Below are positions 37,788-48,455 of a stretch of DNA of 64,000 nucleotides, in pieces. The notes beneath the pieces are model-generated. The model did no database searches and had not been told where the DNA came from. It was given only the letters and a program-made list of their open reading frames with translations. The position numbers were made by a program, and so were the translations under genes. Origin of the DNA: Gemmatimonadaceae bacterium (GTDB taxonomy: Bacteria; Gemmatimonadota; Gemmatimonadetes; Gemmatimonadales; Gemmatimonadaceae); assembly GCA_020846935.1 (NCBI GenBank), contig JADLCY010000014.1, positions 124,001 through 188,000 on the forward strand, given 5' to 3'. The number at the start of each line of letters is the position of its first letter. The stretch's first letter is position 1.

Positions 37788-38371
37788 TCCGAGTGTCCAA
37801 CGCGTCACCCTCGACCCCCGTGACCAACGCGTCACCCACGACTCCCGTGTTGCCTGCGTGGGCATGCGTCAGCGAGCGACGCGCGGCGCACATCGCGCGC
37901 GTGACCGCGTTGCTGGACCGGTGGGCCGTTGCCCTGTCGCTGGAGGCGCGCGAGCGGGCGGCCTGGCACGACGTCGGTCGCTGGCACGACGCGCTGAGAG
38001 ACGCGCCGGTCGACGTATTGCGTCACCTGGCGAATGAGGACCGCCTTCCCGAGCGCGTCCTTCATGGGCCGGCGGCCGCGGCCCGCCTGGCCCAGGATGG
38101 TGAAACGCGCGAGGACGTGCTGCATGCCATTCGCTGGCACACGTTAGGCAGCCCGGATTGGGGTCGCCTTGGGCGTGCGCTCTTCATGGCCGACTTTCTC
38201 GAGCCCGGGCGCCCCTTTGCACAAGAGGACCGGGCATTCCTCGCGTCCATGGTGGCCGTCGATTTTGATGGCGTCTTTCGGCAGGTCGTGCGCCTGCGCC
38301 TCGAGTGGACGTTGCGTGAAGGCAAGTCGCTCTTTCCGGAAACGGTGGCCCTGTGGAACGCCGTGCGCTGA
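37784..38371 (+). CDS. YqeK-like HD-superfamily hydrolase
   Basis: A 195-residue HD-domain protein resembling YqeK, a diadenosine tetraphosphatase. The metal-binding pattern is present: His36, His62-Asp63 ([10 protein letters not shown]), His94 ([10 protein letters not shown]), His119 (AIRWHTLGS) and Asp137 (MADFLEPGR). The ADFLEPGR and RWHTLG segments are the most YqeK-like. The N-terminal 22 residues are a 9-residue repeat ([18 protein letters not shown]) not seen in the family, so the true start may be GTG 37847. It is followed by a LytR_C protein; in many genomes the yqeK/lytR/rsfS genes are neighbours. Confidence 0.78.
   Translation: MIRVSNASPSTPVTNASPTTPVLPAWACVSERRAAHIARVTALLDRWAVALSLEARERAAWHDVGRWHDALRDAPVDVLRHLANEDRLPERVLHGPAAAARLAQDGETREDVLHAIRWHTLGSPDWGRLGRALFMADFLEPGRPFAQEDRAFLASMVAVDFDGVFRQVVRLRLEWTLREGKSLFPETVALWNAVR
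37796..37849 (+). repeat. Tandem 27-bp duplication at the start of the YqeK-like gene
   Basis: Copies 37796-37822 and 37823-37849 differ at three positions and share CCAACGCGTCACCC. They encode a 9-residue repeat if translated from 37784, or form the untranslated lead if the GTG at 37847 is the start. The CAACGCG core also begins each 45-bp unit at 28202-28380. Confidence 0.8.
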
Positions 38372-38790
38372 CGCGCGCGATCGCGCTCGGCGTGATCGCG
38401 CTGGCCCTGCTGGGTAGCGGCTGGTGGGCGTGGCACGCGTGGACGCGCCCGATGGATGCGAGTGTTGACGCCGTACGGCGCGTGGTGCCCGAGGGCACGC
38501 GCATCCGCGTGGAGGTGGTGAATGCCACGACGGCGCGCGGCCTCGCGCGGCGGGCAACGCTCTACCTGCGTGACCTCGGCTTCGACGTGGTGCGGTTCAG
38601 CGGTTCGGACGTGCGTCGTGACACCACGCTGGTGATCGATCGCGTCGGCCGGCCAGAGTGGGCGCGGTTGGCGAGCGAGGCCTTCGGTAACGCACCGGTG
38701 GAGTCACGCGCCGACACGGCCGGGTTTGTCGACCTCACGATCCTCGTCGGCTCGAGCTGGCGAGCGCCGCCGCAGACGCTCAACCCGTAG
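38353..38790 (+). CDS. LytR C-terminal (LytR_C) domain protein, membrane anchored
   Basis: A 145-residue protein with one N-terminal membrane helix ([20 protein letters not shown], about 6-25) and an extracytoplasmic LytR_C domain (IRVEVVNATTARGLARRATL, LGFDVVRFSG, TTLVIDR). It lacks the LCP catalytic domain that makes wall-polymer transfers, so only the accessory domain is present. GTG start overlaps the YqeK-like gene by 19 bases. Its last 87 bases overlap the 3' end of the convergent rlmN. Confidence 0.8.
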   Translation: MERRALTRAIALGVIALALLGSGWWAWHAWTRPMDASVDAVRRVVPEGTRIRVEVVNATTARGLARRATLYLRDLGFDVVRFSGSDVRRDTTLVIDRVGRPEWARLASEAFGNAPVESRADTAGFVDLTILVGSSWRAPPQTLNP

Positions 38791-39795
38791 CTGGCCGCAC
38801 GCGGCGCTGATGTCGGTGCCGCGGCTCTTCCGCACGGCAACCTCGACACCCGCTCGAGCGAGCAGCGTCGCGAAGTCCCGGATTTCGCGTGACGTGGTCG
38901 GCACGAACGTGCCCGCGCCGCCCGGGTGCAGCGGAATGAGGTTCACGAACGCGGCACAGTGGCGTGCCAGCGCCGCCAGCTCGTGTGCGTGCCCCGGCTG
39001 GTCGTTGACGCCGCCGAGCATCACGTACTCGAAGGTGACCCGTCGGTCGAAGGTGCGTGCCGCCTCGATCACGTCGGCCAGCGGATACTTCACGTTCACC
39101 GGCATCAGCGAGCGCCGCAACGCATCGTTGGGGGCGTGGATCGAGATCGCGAGTCGGAACTGCTCGGGCCGCGCGGCGAGCGCCACGATACCCGGTAACA
39201 CGCCCACGGTGGATACCGTGATGTGCCGCGCCCCGATGCCAAAGCCGCCCGGGTCGTTGAGCACGGTGAGCGTGGCGTCGACCGCGGGCCAATTCATCAT
39301 CGGCTCGCCCATCCCCATGAAGACGATGTTCGTGGCCCGGAGGGGCGGGTCGAGCATCGCCAGCTCCCGGACCTGCCCGGCGATTTCATGCAGCCCGAGG
39401 TTGCGGGCGAACCCCATCACCCCGGTGGCGCAGAACGCACACTGGAGCGCGCAGCCGGCCTGCGACGAGATGCAGAACGTCATGCGGCTGCCGTCCGGAA
39501 TCGCCACCGTCTCGATGGCCTGGCCGTCGGCGAGCTGAAAGAGAAACTTCTCCGTACCGTCGACGGAGGACTGCCGCGTCATCAAGGTGAGGCGCGGGAG
39601 GTCGAACCGCTCGGCCAGCGCTTCTCGAAGGCTGGCGGGAAGGTCCGTGATGTCCGCAAAGCGGTCGACCGGTGCGTGCCAGAGTCGTCGGAGGGTCTGC
39701 TCCGTCCGATAGGCGGGCTCGGCACGTCCGTCGAAAAACTCCTGGAGCGCCTGACGGGCCTCCGCGAGCGGGAGGGCAAGGAGATTGGTCTTCAT
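38704..39795 (-). CDS. rlmN: 23S rRNA (adenine2503-C2)/tRNA methyltransferase
   Basis: A 363-residue radical-SAM enzyme that methylates A2503 of 23S rRNA and A37 of some tRNAs. The Fe-S motif CX3CX2C is in SSQAGCALQCAFCATGVMGF; VFMGMGEPMMNW, ISIHAPNDALRRSLMPV and the C-terminal CGQL with its methyl-carrying Cys are all present. The family usually ends soon after CGQL; here about 28 charged residues follow and run into the convergent LytR_C gene. ATG 39795 fits the family start. Confidence 0.94.
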   Translation of the reverse strand: MKTNLLALPLAEARQALQEFFDGRAEPAYRTEQTLRRLWHAPVDRFADITDLPASLREALAERFDLPRLTLMTRQSSVDGTEKFLFQLADGQAIETVAIPDGSRMTFCISSQAGCALQCAFCATGVMGFARNLGLHEIAGQVRELAMLDPPLRATNIVFMGMGEPMMNWPAVDATLTVLNDPGGFGIGARHITVSTVGVLPGIVALAARPEQFRLAISIHAPNDALRRSLMPVNVKYPLADVIEAARTFDRRVTFEYVMLGGVNDQPGHAHELAALARHCAAFVNLIPLHPGGAGTFVPTTSREIRDFATLLARAGVEVAVRKSRGTDISAACGQLRVERLRRRSPARADEDREVDKPGRVGA

Positions 39796-40195
39796 CGGTG
39801 TGGAGGGGTCGATCACACGACCGGCCGCTGTGGGCTTCGACACAACCTCAGGCGTGCCAACGAGTTGAGTTTAAGCCGTCCGATGCATGGCGGTCAATCG
39901 GCGCTGCCGGAACGTGGGCGCGGCGTTAGATTCGGAGGCCCCTCCGCTGGCCCCGACATGCCCCGCGCACCGCGCCCACAATCGTTCGGCCCCCGTGTGA
40001 TCATGTGGCAGGCATTCACCGGCCTGCGTGCGCGCTGAATGCATCATCGATCCGTGCGACCTGCGCTGTCGCAGGGCCTCAGTGGCGTTCTCCTGATCGC
40101 GCGCTCGCAGCGACGCCGCGCGGCGTGGTGTGTCCCTGAGATTCTGGCCTCGTCAGGCCTCCCCAATCCGGCGCCCGGTCGCCAGGAGATTTGTC
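39796..40195. other. Intergenic region between divergent rlmN and aspS
   Basis: About 400 bases with no credible gene. It holds the rlmN promoter (39868-39897) and, on the plus strand, a weak TAGATT (39927-39932) that could be an aspS -10 without a good -35; that would give aspS a leader of about 260 bases. GGAGGCCCCTCC (39934-39945) is palindromic. I see no T-box or other recognisable riboswitch. Confidence 0.5.
39868..39897 (-). promoter_or_regulatory. rlmN promoter
   Basis: Minus-strand TTGACC (39897-39892), 18-base spacer, TAAACT (39873-39868). Transcription would start about 65 bases upstream of the rlmN ATG. Confidence 0.45.
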
Positions 40196-41992
40196 GTGAG
40201 TGGTGAGCACTCCCAGTCCACCGCCATGCGCACGCATCGCTGCGGTGCTCTGCGCCTCCAGCACGCGGGCCTCGAGGTCCGACTCGGCGGATGGGTGCAC
40301 CGCACACGGAATCTGGGCGGGCTCGTTTTTGTCGACCTGCGCGACCGGGACGGCATCGTGCAGGTGTCGTTCGATCCCTCGCTCGCAGGGCCCGACACCA
40401 TGGAGGCTGCCCAGCGACTGACCCCTGAGTCGGTGGTGCTGGTGTGGGGAACCGTGGTGGAGCGTCCGGCCGACGTGCGAAACGCAGACCTCGCCACCGG
40501 GGCGATCGAGGTGCGCGCGACGCGGCTTGCTCTGGTGGGACCGGCGCAGATTCCGGTGATTCCGGTGGCCCGGGCGCGCAATGACGCGTTGCCGGCCGAG
40601 GACCTGCGACTGAAGCATCGCATCCTCGACCTGCGTCGCCCTGAGCTGCAGGCCAACCTCATCATGCGCCATCGGCTGCTGCAGGTGGCGCGCGAGACGA
40701 TGTCGGATCTTGGCTTTCTCGAGATCGAAACGCCGATCCTGACCAAGCCCACGCCGGAGGGTGCGCGCGATTACCTCGTGCCAAGTCGGGTGCATCCGGG
40801 CCAGTTCTACGCGCTGCCGCAGTCGCCGCAGATCTACAAACAGTTGCTGATGGTGGCGGGCTACGATCGTTACTTCCAGATCGCCCGATGCTTCCGCGAC
40901 GAGGATCTGCGCGCCGATCGGCAGCCGGAGTTCACGCAAGTCGACCTCGAGGCCAGCTTCGTCGCGCAGGAAGACGTGCAACTCGTGGTGGAGCGCGTGC
41001 TGGTCGCGCTGTGGCGTGCGGCGGGCCACGAGATTCCCTCGCCCTTTCCGCGATTGACGTGGCGGGAGGCCATGGAGCGCTACGGGATCGACAAGCCCGA
41101 CCTGCGCTACGGCGTGGAGATCGAGGATCTGACGTCGCGGGTGGGTGACGATGCGGCGCCGTTCGTGCGCGAGGCCATCGCTGCGGGTGGGCGACTGCGG
41201 GCGCTGCGCGTGGCGAATGCCGGGGAGGCATCGCGCAAGGACATCGACGCGCTGGCCGCGATCGCGAAGGACGCGAAGGCCGGAGGACTCATCTGGGCAC
41301 GACGCGCGGCGACCGCCTGGGAAGGGCAGGGCGTGAAGGCGTTCGGCGCGACGCTCCTCGAAGGGCTTGGCGGGGCCGTCGGAGACTTGCTGCTTGCCGT
41401 CGTTGGTCAGGACACGCAGACGTCGGCGGCGCTGCACGGGGTGCGCACGGCGGTGGTCCGGCGACCCGGCACGCCGATGCTGCGCGAACATGCGTTCTGC
41501 TGGGTGGTCGACTTCCCCTTGTTTGAGCACGATCCCGAGACCGGCCACCACGTGCCCGCGCATCACCCATTCACCTCCCCGCACGCAGACGACTTCGCGT
41601 ACCTGGAATCGGATCCCGGTCGCTGCCGGGCGCAACACTACGACGCGGTCTACAACGGGAACGAGCTGGGCAGTGGCTCGATTCGCATCACCGATCCAGC
41701 AATCCAGTCGACGATCTTCCGGTTGCTGGGGATCCCGGCAGAAGAGCAACAGCGTCGGTTCGGGTTCCTGCTGGACGGCCTTGCATCCGGGGCGCCTCCG
41801 CACGGCGGGTTTGCTCTCGGGTTCGACCGCATCGCGATGCTGCTGGCGGGCGCGCCCTCGCTGCGCGATGTGATCGCGTTCCCCAAGACGACGGCGGCGC
41901 GGGCGCTGTTCGAGGACGCGCCCACCTTCGTGAAGCCGGCCGACCTGACCGCGCTGCACCTCGCCACTCTCGCCGACGGAACGCGTGCCTGA
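40196..41992 (+). CDS. aspS: Aspartyl-tRNA synthetase
   Basis: A 598-residue class II synthetase of bacterial type. The anticodon-binding OB domain comes first (LEVRLGGWVHRTRNLGGLVF), then motif 2 (QIARCFRDEDLRADRQPEFT), the GAD insertion (about 290-430) and motif 3 (GGFALGFDRIAMLLAG). QSPQIYKQLLMVAG and EIETPILTKPTPEGARDY are further landmarks. Start choice: GTG 40196 has AGGAG with seven-base spacing (40184-40188), whereas the more usual-looking ATG at 40226 has no ribosome-binding site. It overlaps phoH by 8 bases. Confidence 0.95.
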   Translation: MSGEHSQSTAMRTHRCGALRLQHAGLEVRLGGWVHRTRNLGGLVFVDLRDRDGIVQVSFDPSLAGPDTMEAAQRLTPESVVLVWGTVVERPADVRNADLATGAIEVRATRLALVGPAQIPVIPVARARNDALPAEDLRLKHRILDLRRPELQANLIMRHRLLQVARETMSDLGFLEIETPILTKPTPEGARDYLVPSRVHPGQFYALPQSPQIYKQLLMVAGYDRYFQIARCFRDEDLRADRQPEFTQVDLEASFVAQEDVQLVVERVLVALWRAAGHEIPSPFPRLTWREAMERYGIDKPDLRYGVEIEDLTSRVGDDAAPFVREAIAAGGRLRALRVANAGEASRKDIDALAAIAKDAKAGGLIWARRAATAWEGQGVKAFGATLLEGLGGAVGDLLLAVVGQDTQTSAALHGVRTAVVRRPGTPMLREHAFCWVVDFPLFEHDPETGHHVPAHHPFTSPHADDFAYLESDPGRCRAQHYDAVYNGNELGSGSIRITDPAIQSTIFRLLGIPAEEQQRRFGFLLDGLASGAPPHGGFALGFDRIAMLLAGAPSLRDVIAFPKTTAARALFEDAPTFVKPADLTALHLATLADGTRA

Positions 41993-42956
41993 CGAGACCC
42001 GAACGCAGCGCCTGAGCGTCGAGGGCGCCGATCCGCTGCTGCTGGCCGGCGTGAATGATGCCAACCTGAACGAGCTGGCCCGGGTGTCCGGGGCGCGCGT
42101 CTCGCTCCGGGGTGACGTGCTCACGCTGTCCGGGACGGCCGAGGCCATGGAGCGGGCGATGCCGGTGGCGCAGCGCATGATCGATTCGGCACGCCAGCGG
42201 CTGGCGCTCGATGCGGACGACATCCTGCGAGCCAGCCTCGAGCACCAGCGCGACAATGGCACCCCGGGCGAGACCCGGATCGTCCTCCCCGGCGTGCGGC
42301 GCATCATCCAGCCCAAGTCTTCGGGGCAGGCGGAGTATCTCCAGGCGATCGCCGACCACGACATCGTGATCGGCATCGGGCCGGCCGGTACCGGCAAGAC
42401 CTACCTCGCCGTTGCTGCCGCGGTCGACGCCCTCTCGCGCAAGCGCGTCAAGCGCATCATCCTGGCGCGCCCGGCCGTGGAGGCGGGCGAGAGCCTCGGG
42501 TTCCTCCCCGGCGACATGCAGGCCAAGGTGGACCCCTACCTCCGTCCGCTGTACGACGCGCTCGAGGACATGATGCCGGCCGAGCGGATGCAGCGCGCGC
42601 TGGAGACGCGCGTCATCGAGATCGCGCCGCTCGCCTACATGCGCGGCCGCACCCTGTCGGACGCGTTCGTCATCCTCGACGAGGCACAGAACGCCACGAA
42701 CGCGCAGATGAAGATGTTCCTGACGCGCCTCGGGGCGAACTCGCAGACGGTGATCACCGGCGACAAGACCCAGATCGACCTGCCACGGCGCGAGGAATCG
42801 GGCCTGCTGCAGATCGAGCGGATCCTCCGGGGCATCGACGGCATCGCCGTGCACTACCTCGGCGACGCCGACGTCGTCCGTCATCGGCTCGTGCGCGAGA
42901 TCATCAAGGCGTACGAAGCGGAGGCGGAGGGAGGTGGCGACGCGCCCCGTGCGTAG
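41985..42956 (+). CDS. PhoH-like P-loop ATPase
   Basis: A 323-residue PhoH/YbeZ protein, a predicted RNA-associated ATPase or helicase that works with YbeY in ribosome maturation. Walker A is IGIGPAGTGKTYLAVAAA and Walker B VILDEAQNAT; ILARPAVEAGESLGFLPGD and VITGDKTQIDLPRREESGL are family signatures. An N-terminal KH-like region (about 20-75) is present. GTG start inside the aspS end. The phoH-ybeY-corC order is the common one. Confidence 0.94.
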   Translation: MPDETRTQRLSVEGADPLLLAGVNDANLNELARVSGARVSLRGDVLTLSGTAEAMERAMPVAQRMIDSARQRLALDADDILRASLEHQRDNGTPGETRIVLPGVRRIIQPKSSGQAEYLQAIADHDIVIGIGPAGTGKTYLAVAAAVDALSRKRVKRIILARPAVEAGESLGFLPGDMQAKVDPYLRPLYDALEDMMPAERMQRALETRVIEIAPLAYMRGRTLSDAFVILDEAQNATNAQMKMFLTRLGANSQTVITGDKTQIDLPRREESGLLQIERILRGIDGIAVHYLGDADVVRHRLVREIIKAYEAEAEGGGDAPRA

Positions 42957-43479
42957 CGACGACCCTCCACAGCGCCGTTCGCGCACACACCCCGGGCGTG
43001 TTCCCGCAAAGGGCGCGATTCAGGTCGAGGTCACGAGCGAGATCGGCCGATCGCCGTTGTCGCGCGTCGCGATCGGCGGGCTCGCGCGTCACGTCCTGCG
43101 CGCCGAACGCATCCCGCGCGCCCACCTGGCGATCCACCTGGTGACCGTGTCGCGCATTGCAAGGCTCCATCGCGAGTTCGTCGGGCGTCACGGGCCGACG
43201 GACATCGTGACGCTCGAGCATGCCCGCTCCGCCGCCGGGGCACCGGTGGTCGGCGAGATCAGCATCGCCCCGGCGGTGGCCGCTGCCAACGCCGCCGCGC
43301 TCGGTATCCCGGCGCGCGAGGAGATCGCACGCCTGGTCGTCCACGGTGTGCTGCACGCCCTCGGTTGGGACCACCCGGAGACGGCGGCGCGAACGCGGTC
43401 CCCCATGTGGCGGCGTCAGGAGACGCTCCTGCGCTCCGCCCGTCGGCAGGGTGTGTTCGCGACCCGTCATCCGCGATGA
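42934..43479 (+). CDS. ybeY: Endoribonuclease YbeY (16S rRNA maturation)
   Basis: A 181-residue metalloprotein with the zinc motif HGVLHALGWDH (three His). YbeY takes part in 16S rRNA 3'-end maturation and ribosome quality control. HGPTDIVTLEH replaces the usual TDVLSFP strand, a mild divergence. GTG start with GGAGGGAG just upstream, overlapping phoH by 23 bases; ends in an ATGA overlap with the CNNM/CorC gene. An N-terminal basic extension of about 28 residues precedes the fold. Confidence 0.9.
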   Translation: MATRPVRSDDPPQRRSRTHPGRVPAKGAIQVEVTSEIGRSPLSRVAIGGLARHVLRAERIPRAHLAIHLVTVSRIARLHREFVGRHGPTDIVTLEHARSAAGAPVVGEISIAPAVAAANAAALGIPAREEIARLVVHGVLHALGWDHPETAARTRSPMWRRQETLLRSARRQGVFATRHPR

Positions 43480-44723
43480 TTCCGGGCCTCGTCCTCGCGC
43501 TCGTCGGAGCAGCGCTCGCCTACGCGTGCGCGGCCGCCGACGGCGCGCTCCTGGCCCTCGACCCTGAGCAGGGGCTGCCCGAGCCGCTCCGCGCCCTGCA
43601 CGCACGACGCGAGCGCGCGCATCGCGCGCTCGCGTTCGCACGCGTGACGGCGCAGCTGCTCTCGGGCGTTGGGGTCGCCGTGACCCTCGGGCTCGACGCG
43701 ATCCCGTTCCGTCACGCTCTCTGGCAGGGTGGACTTGCGGCGGTCGTCCTGGTGATGACCAGCGAGTCGCTGGCGCGCAGCCGCGGAACCATTGGTGGCC
43801 TCGCCGTCGCCAGCCGTCGATTCGGCTTCATCCTGCTGATGGAACGGCTGCTGGCGCCCATCGTGACGCTGGGCAGCTGGTTCGATCAACTGCTCCATCG
43901 TCTCCTCCCGCCCGCCGAAACGCCGGGTGAGGATCGGCAGCGAACGGCGGATCAGTTCCGGCAGGTCGTCGCCTCCGAAGCCGAAGTCTCCAAGGACCAG
44001 GAGGTGCTGCTCAACGGCGTCTTCCGCCTTGGGCAGACGGCGGTTCACGAACTCATGATCCCCCGGGTCGATATCGTCGCGATCGACCGCGAGGCTCCGT
44101 GGTCCGAGGTCGTGGATCGTCTGCGCAGCGCCGAACACGCGCGATTGCCCGTCTTCACGGAAACGATCGACAACGTCACGGGCATCCTGTTCGCCAAGGA
44201 CGTGCTGCCGCTGATCGTCGCCGACGAAGTGCCTGACGACTGGCCGGCGCGCGCGCGACCGCCGGTGTTCATTCCGGCCGGCAAGAGCGCCGACGCCCAG
44301 CTGCGCGACTTCCAGGCGACGGGGATGCACATCGCCATCGTCGCCGACGAGTTCGGAGGCACCGCGGGACTCATCACCATCGAGGACGTGCTCGAGGAGA
44401 TCGTGGGGGACATCCACGACGAGTACGACGAAGACGAGCCGCGCGTCGAGTCCGATGAGGGTTGGCGCTTCTGGGTGTCGGGGCGAATGACCCTCGACGA
44501 ACTCTCGGAACTGGTCTCCCACGACCTGCGCCACGACGAGGTCTCGACGGTCGGTGGCCTCGTGTACGAACTGCTGGGGCGCGTGCCCCGCGCGGGCGAG
44601 GACCTCGAGTTTCGCGGCTTCCGCGTCGTCATCGAACGCGTCGTCCGCCGACGGATCACGCGCGTCTATCTTGAACGCCTGGACGACCGGTCGGGCGATG
44701 CGGCGGGGCAGGAGGACGCATGA
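43476..44723 (+). CDS. CNNM/CorC (TlyC) family transporter-associated protein with CBS pair
   Basis: A 415-residue membrane protein. Three to four N-terminal hydrophobic segments resemble a CNNM (DUF21) domain; then two CBS motifs (VHELMIPRVDIVAIDREAPW; FIPAGKSADAQLRDFQATGM), the FGGTAGLITIEDVLEEIVGD segment and a C-terminal CorC/HlyC domain (VSTVGGLVYELLGRVPRAGE). Such proteins are linked to Mg2+ or Co2+ efflux. ATGA overlap with ybeY and with the next, related gene. Confidence 0.88.
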   Translation: MIPGLVLALVGAALAYACAAADGALLALDPEQGLPEPLRALHARRERAHRALAFARVTAQLLSGVGVAVTLGLDAIPFRHALWQGGLAAVVLVMTSESLARSRGTIGGLAVASRRFGFILLMERLLAPIVTLGSWFDQLLHRLLPPAETPGEDRQRTADQFRQVVASEAEVSKDQEVLLNGVFRLGQTAVHELMIPRVDIVAIDREAPWSEVVDRLRSAEHARLPVFTETIDNVTGILFAKDVLPLIVADEVPDDWPARARPPVFIPAGKSADAQLRDFQATGMHIAIVADEFGGTAGLITIEDVLEEIVGDIHDEYDEDEPRVESDEGWRFWVSGRMTLDELSELVSHDLRHDEVSTVGGLVYELLGRVPRAGEDLEFRGFRVVIERVVRRRITRVYLERLDDRSGDAAGQEDA

Positions 44724-45712
44724 CGGCGACCTCCCTGCTCACCATCTCCATCGTGATCGTGGCCTGCCTGACGGCGGTCGCCACGGCGGTGCGCTCGGTG
44801 AGCCGCATCTGGCTTCGCCATTGGGTCGAACGGCGGCTCAGCGGCGCGCCCACCGCCGAGCTGTACCTCGAACGTCCGCAGCAGCTCATCCTCGCGGCGA
44901 CGACCGCGGTGGCGCTCACGGTCTTCCTCGCCGGCACCTTCCTCGGCACACATCTCCCCGGTGGCCCGCTCGTCACCGCGCAGGTGGTGCTGACCTACGT
45001 GCTCTCGCTGCTCGTCTTTGGGCAGTTGCTGCCGCGCGCGGTGGCGCGACGGTGGCCAAGCGCGATCATTCCTCCGCTGCTCCCGCTCCTGCGGGCGCTC
45101 GAGTTCGTCCTGACGCCGATGCTCGCCCTGGTCAAGCGACTCACCGGCGAGGCGGAACACGAAGCTCGCGAGCAGCTGGCCGCGGACGATGGCGATACCC
45201 TCGGGGAACTCCTCCGCGAAGGTGAGCTCGAGGGTGTCGGGGAGCATACGGAGATCGCGATCATCGAGGGCGTCGTCCACTTTGGTGAAAAGAAGGTCGG
45301 CGAGGTGATGACGCCGCGCGAAGACATCTTTGCCGTCGACGCTTCGCTCCCGGCTGGTGAGCTCGCGACGCGCATCGCGCAGGGCACGTATAGTCGTGTG
45401 CCCGTCTACCGGGGATCGCTGGACGACACGGTGGGTTTCATCCACGCGTTCGACATGCTGCAGGCCGACGAAGGGGCGGCCCCCGCGTTGCGGCCGATCG
45501 GGGTCGCGTCGCCGACGATGGCGTGCAACGACCTCCTCTTCCGCATGCTGCGCGAGCGCAAGCACCTCACGCTGGTCAAGGCCGAGGGGCGCATCCTGGG
45601 TCTCGTCACGCTTGAAGACCTGCTGGAAGAACTGGTGGGAGACATCCGCGACGAGCACGACGAGCCCGCCGGGCCGTCGATCCCCGAGGCCACGCGGAGG
45701 CCGGAGTCATGA
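44720..45712 (+). CDS. Second CNNM/CorC-like membrane protein, shortened C-terminus
   Basis: A 330-residue relative of the preceding gene: four hydrophobic segments (about 1-125), a CBS pair (GEVMTPREDIFAVDASLPAG; YSRVPVYRGSLDDTVGFIHA) and LGLVTLEDLLEELVGDIRDE. It stops soon after the second CBS motif and so lacks the CorC/HlyC domain of its neighbour. The two may form a hetero-oligomer. ATGA overlaps at both ends, the downstream one with meaB. Confidence 0.85.
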   Translation: MTATSLLTISIVIVACLTAVATAVRSVSRIWLRHWVERRLSGAPTAELYLERPQQLILAATTAVALTVFLAGTFLGTHLPGGPLVTAQVVLTYVLSLLVFGQLLPRAVARRWPSAIIPPLLPLLRALEFVLTPMLALVKRLTGEAEHEAREQLAADDGDTLGELLREGELEGVGEHTEIAIIEGVVHFGEKKVGEVMTPREDIFAVDASLPAGELATRIAQGTYSRVPVYRGSLDDTVGFIHAFDMLQADEGAAPALRPIGVASPTMACNDLLFRMLRERKHLTLVKAEGRILGLVTLEDLLEELVGDIRDEHDEPAGPSIPEATRRPES

Positions 45713-46772
45713 GCCTGATCGACCGACTGCTCGCCGACTTCGACGCCGGTAAACCGGCGGCGCTGGCGCGGGCCGTGAGCATCGTCGAGAACCAGCGCGA
45801 GGGGTACGACGCCCTGTTGTCGACGCTGCATCCGCGCATTGGCCGCGCCCGGCGGGTCGGGGTGACAGGGCCACCCGGAGCGGGGAAGAGCACGCTCAGT
45901 ACCCTGCTCGTGCAGACGTGGCGGGCTTCCGGACTCCGCGTCGGTGTGGTCGCGGTGGACCCGACGTCGCCGTTCACCGGCGGCGCGTTGCTGGGCGATC
46001 GGATTCGCATGGAGAGCGTGGCGCTGGATCCGGGCGTCTTCATCCGCTCGCTGGCCACGCGCGGGTCGTTAGGCGGGCTGTCGGCCTCGGCGCGCGTCGT
46101 GGCCGACGTGCTCGACGCGTTCGGATTCGACCGCATTCTGCTGGAGACGGTCGGTGTGGGACAGAGCGAGCTGGACATCGCGCGCGTGGCCGACTCGACC
46201 CTGGTCGTCCTCGTGCCCGAGTCCGGAGACTCGATCCAGACGCTCAAGGCGGGCCTCATGGAGATCGCCGACCTGTTCGTGGTGAACAAGGCGGACCGCC
46301 CCGGCGCCGATCGGATGCGCAACGACATCGAGCTCATGCTCGGCCTGCGCGCCGGGCTCACGCTCAGGGACGTGCCCGCACATCACGGCGTGGACCTCGG
46401 ACGCATCAACAACCCGGGGAAAGCAGCGCGACTGGCGGCAGCGACGGAACAGCCTGCCGCATGGGTGCCGCCGGTGATCCGCAGCGTGGCGGCGAAAGGG
46501 GAGGGAACGACCGAAATCGTGGACGCGCTGGATCGTCATGCGCGCTATCTTGAGACCAGCGGCGAGCTGGAGCGTCGCCGTCGTGCCCGCTGGCGTGAGC
46601 AGGTCGTCGAGGTGGCGGAACAGCGGATCCGGCGCAGGGTCTGGGAAGACGCGGGGATCCGGCGCTACATCGAGCAGCAACTACCGGCCATTGCGTCGGG
46701 CCACGTGTCGCCGTTCGGGATCGCCGACGAACTGCTGCACCGCGGGGCCGACCTCCTGAGGAAGGGGCAACC

Positions 46773-46776
<4 letters not shown>
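45709..46776 (+). CDS. meaB: G3E GTPase chaperone of B12-dependent acyl-CoA mutase (MeaB)
   Basis: A 355-residue MeaB/ArgK-type GTPase that gates adenosylcobalamin loading and protects the mutase. P-loop VGVTGPPGAGKSTLSTLLVQ (about 46-65); GVVAVDPTSPFTGGALLGDR; ETVGVGQSELDIARVAD; NKADRPGAD base-recognition motif. The mutase large subunit follows with an ATGA overlap, so this copy serves that enzyme. It contains a CGTTAGGC octamer (46067-46074). Confidence 0.95.

Positions 46777-48451
<1,675 letters not shown>

Positions 48452-48455
<4 letters not shown>

Noticed and set aside
39796-40195. T-box or other riboswitch ahead of aspS
   Set aside because: No T-box sequence (TGG-containing bulge motif), specifier loop or terminator/antiterminator pair could be recognised.
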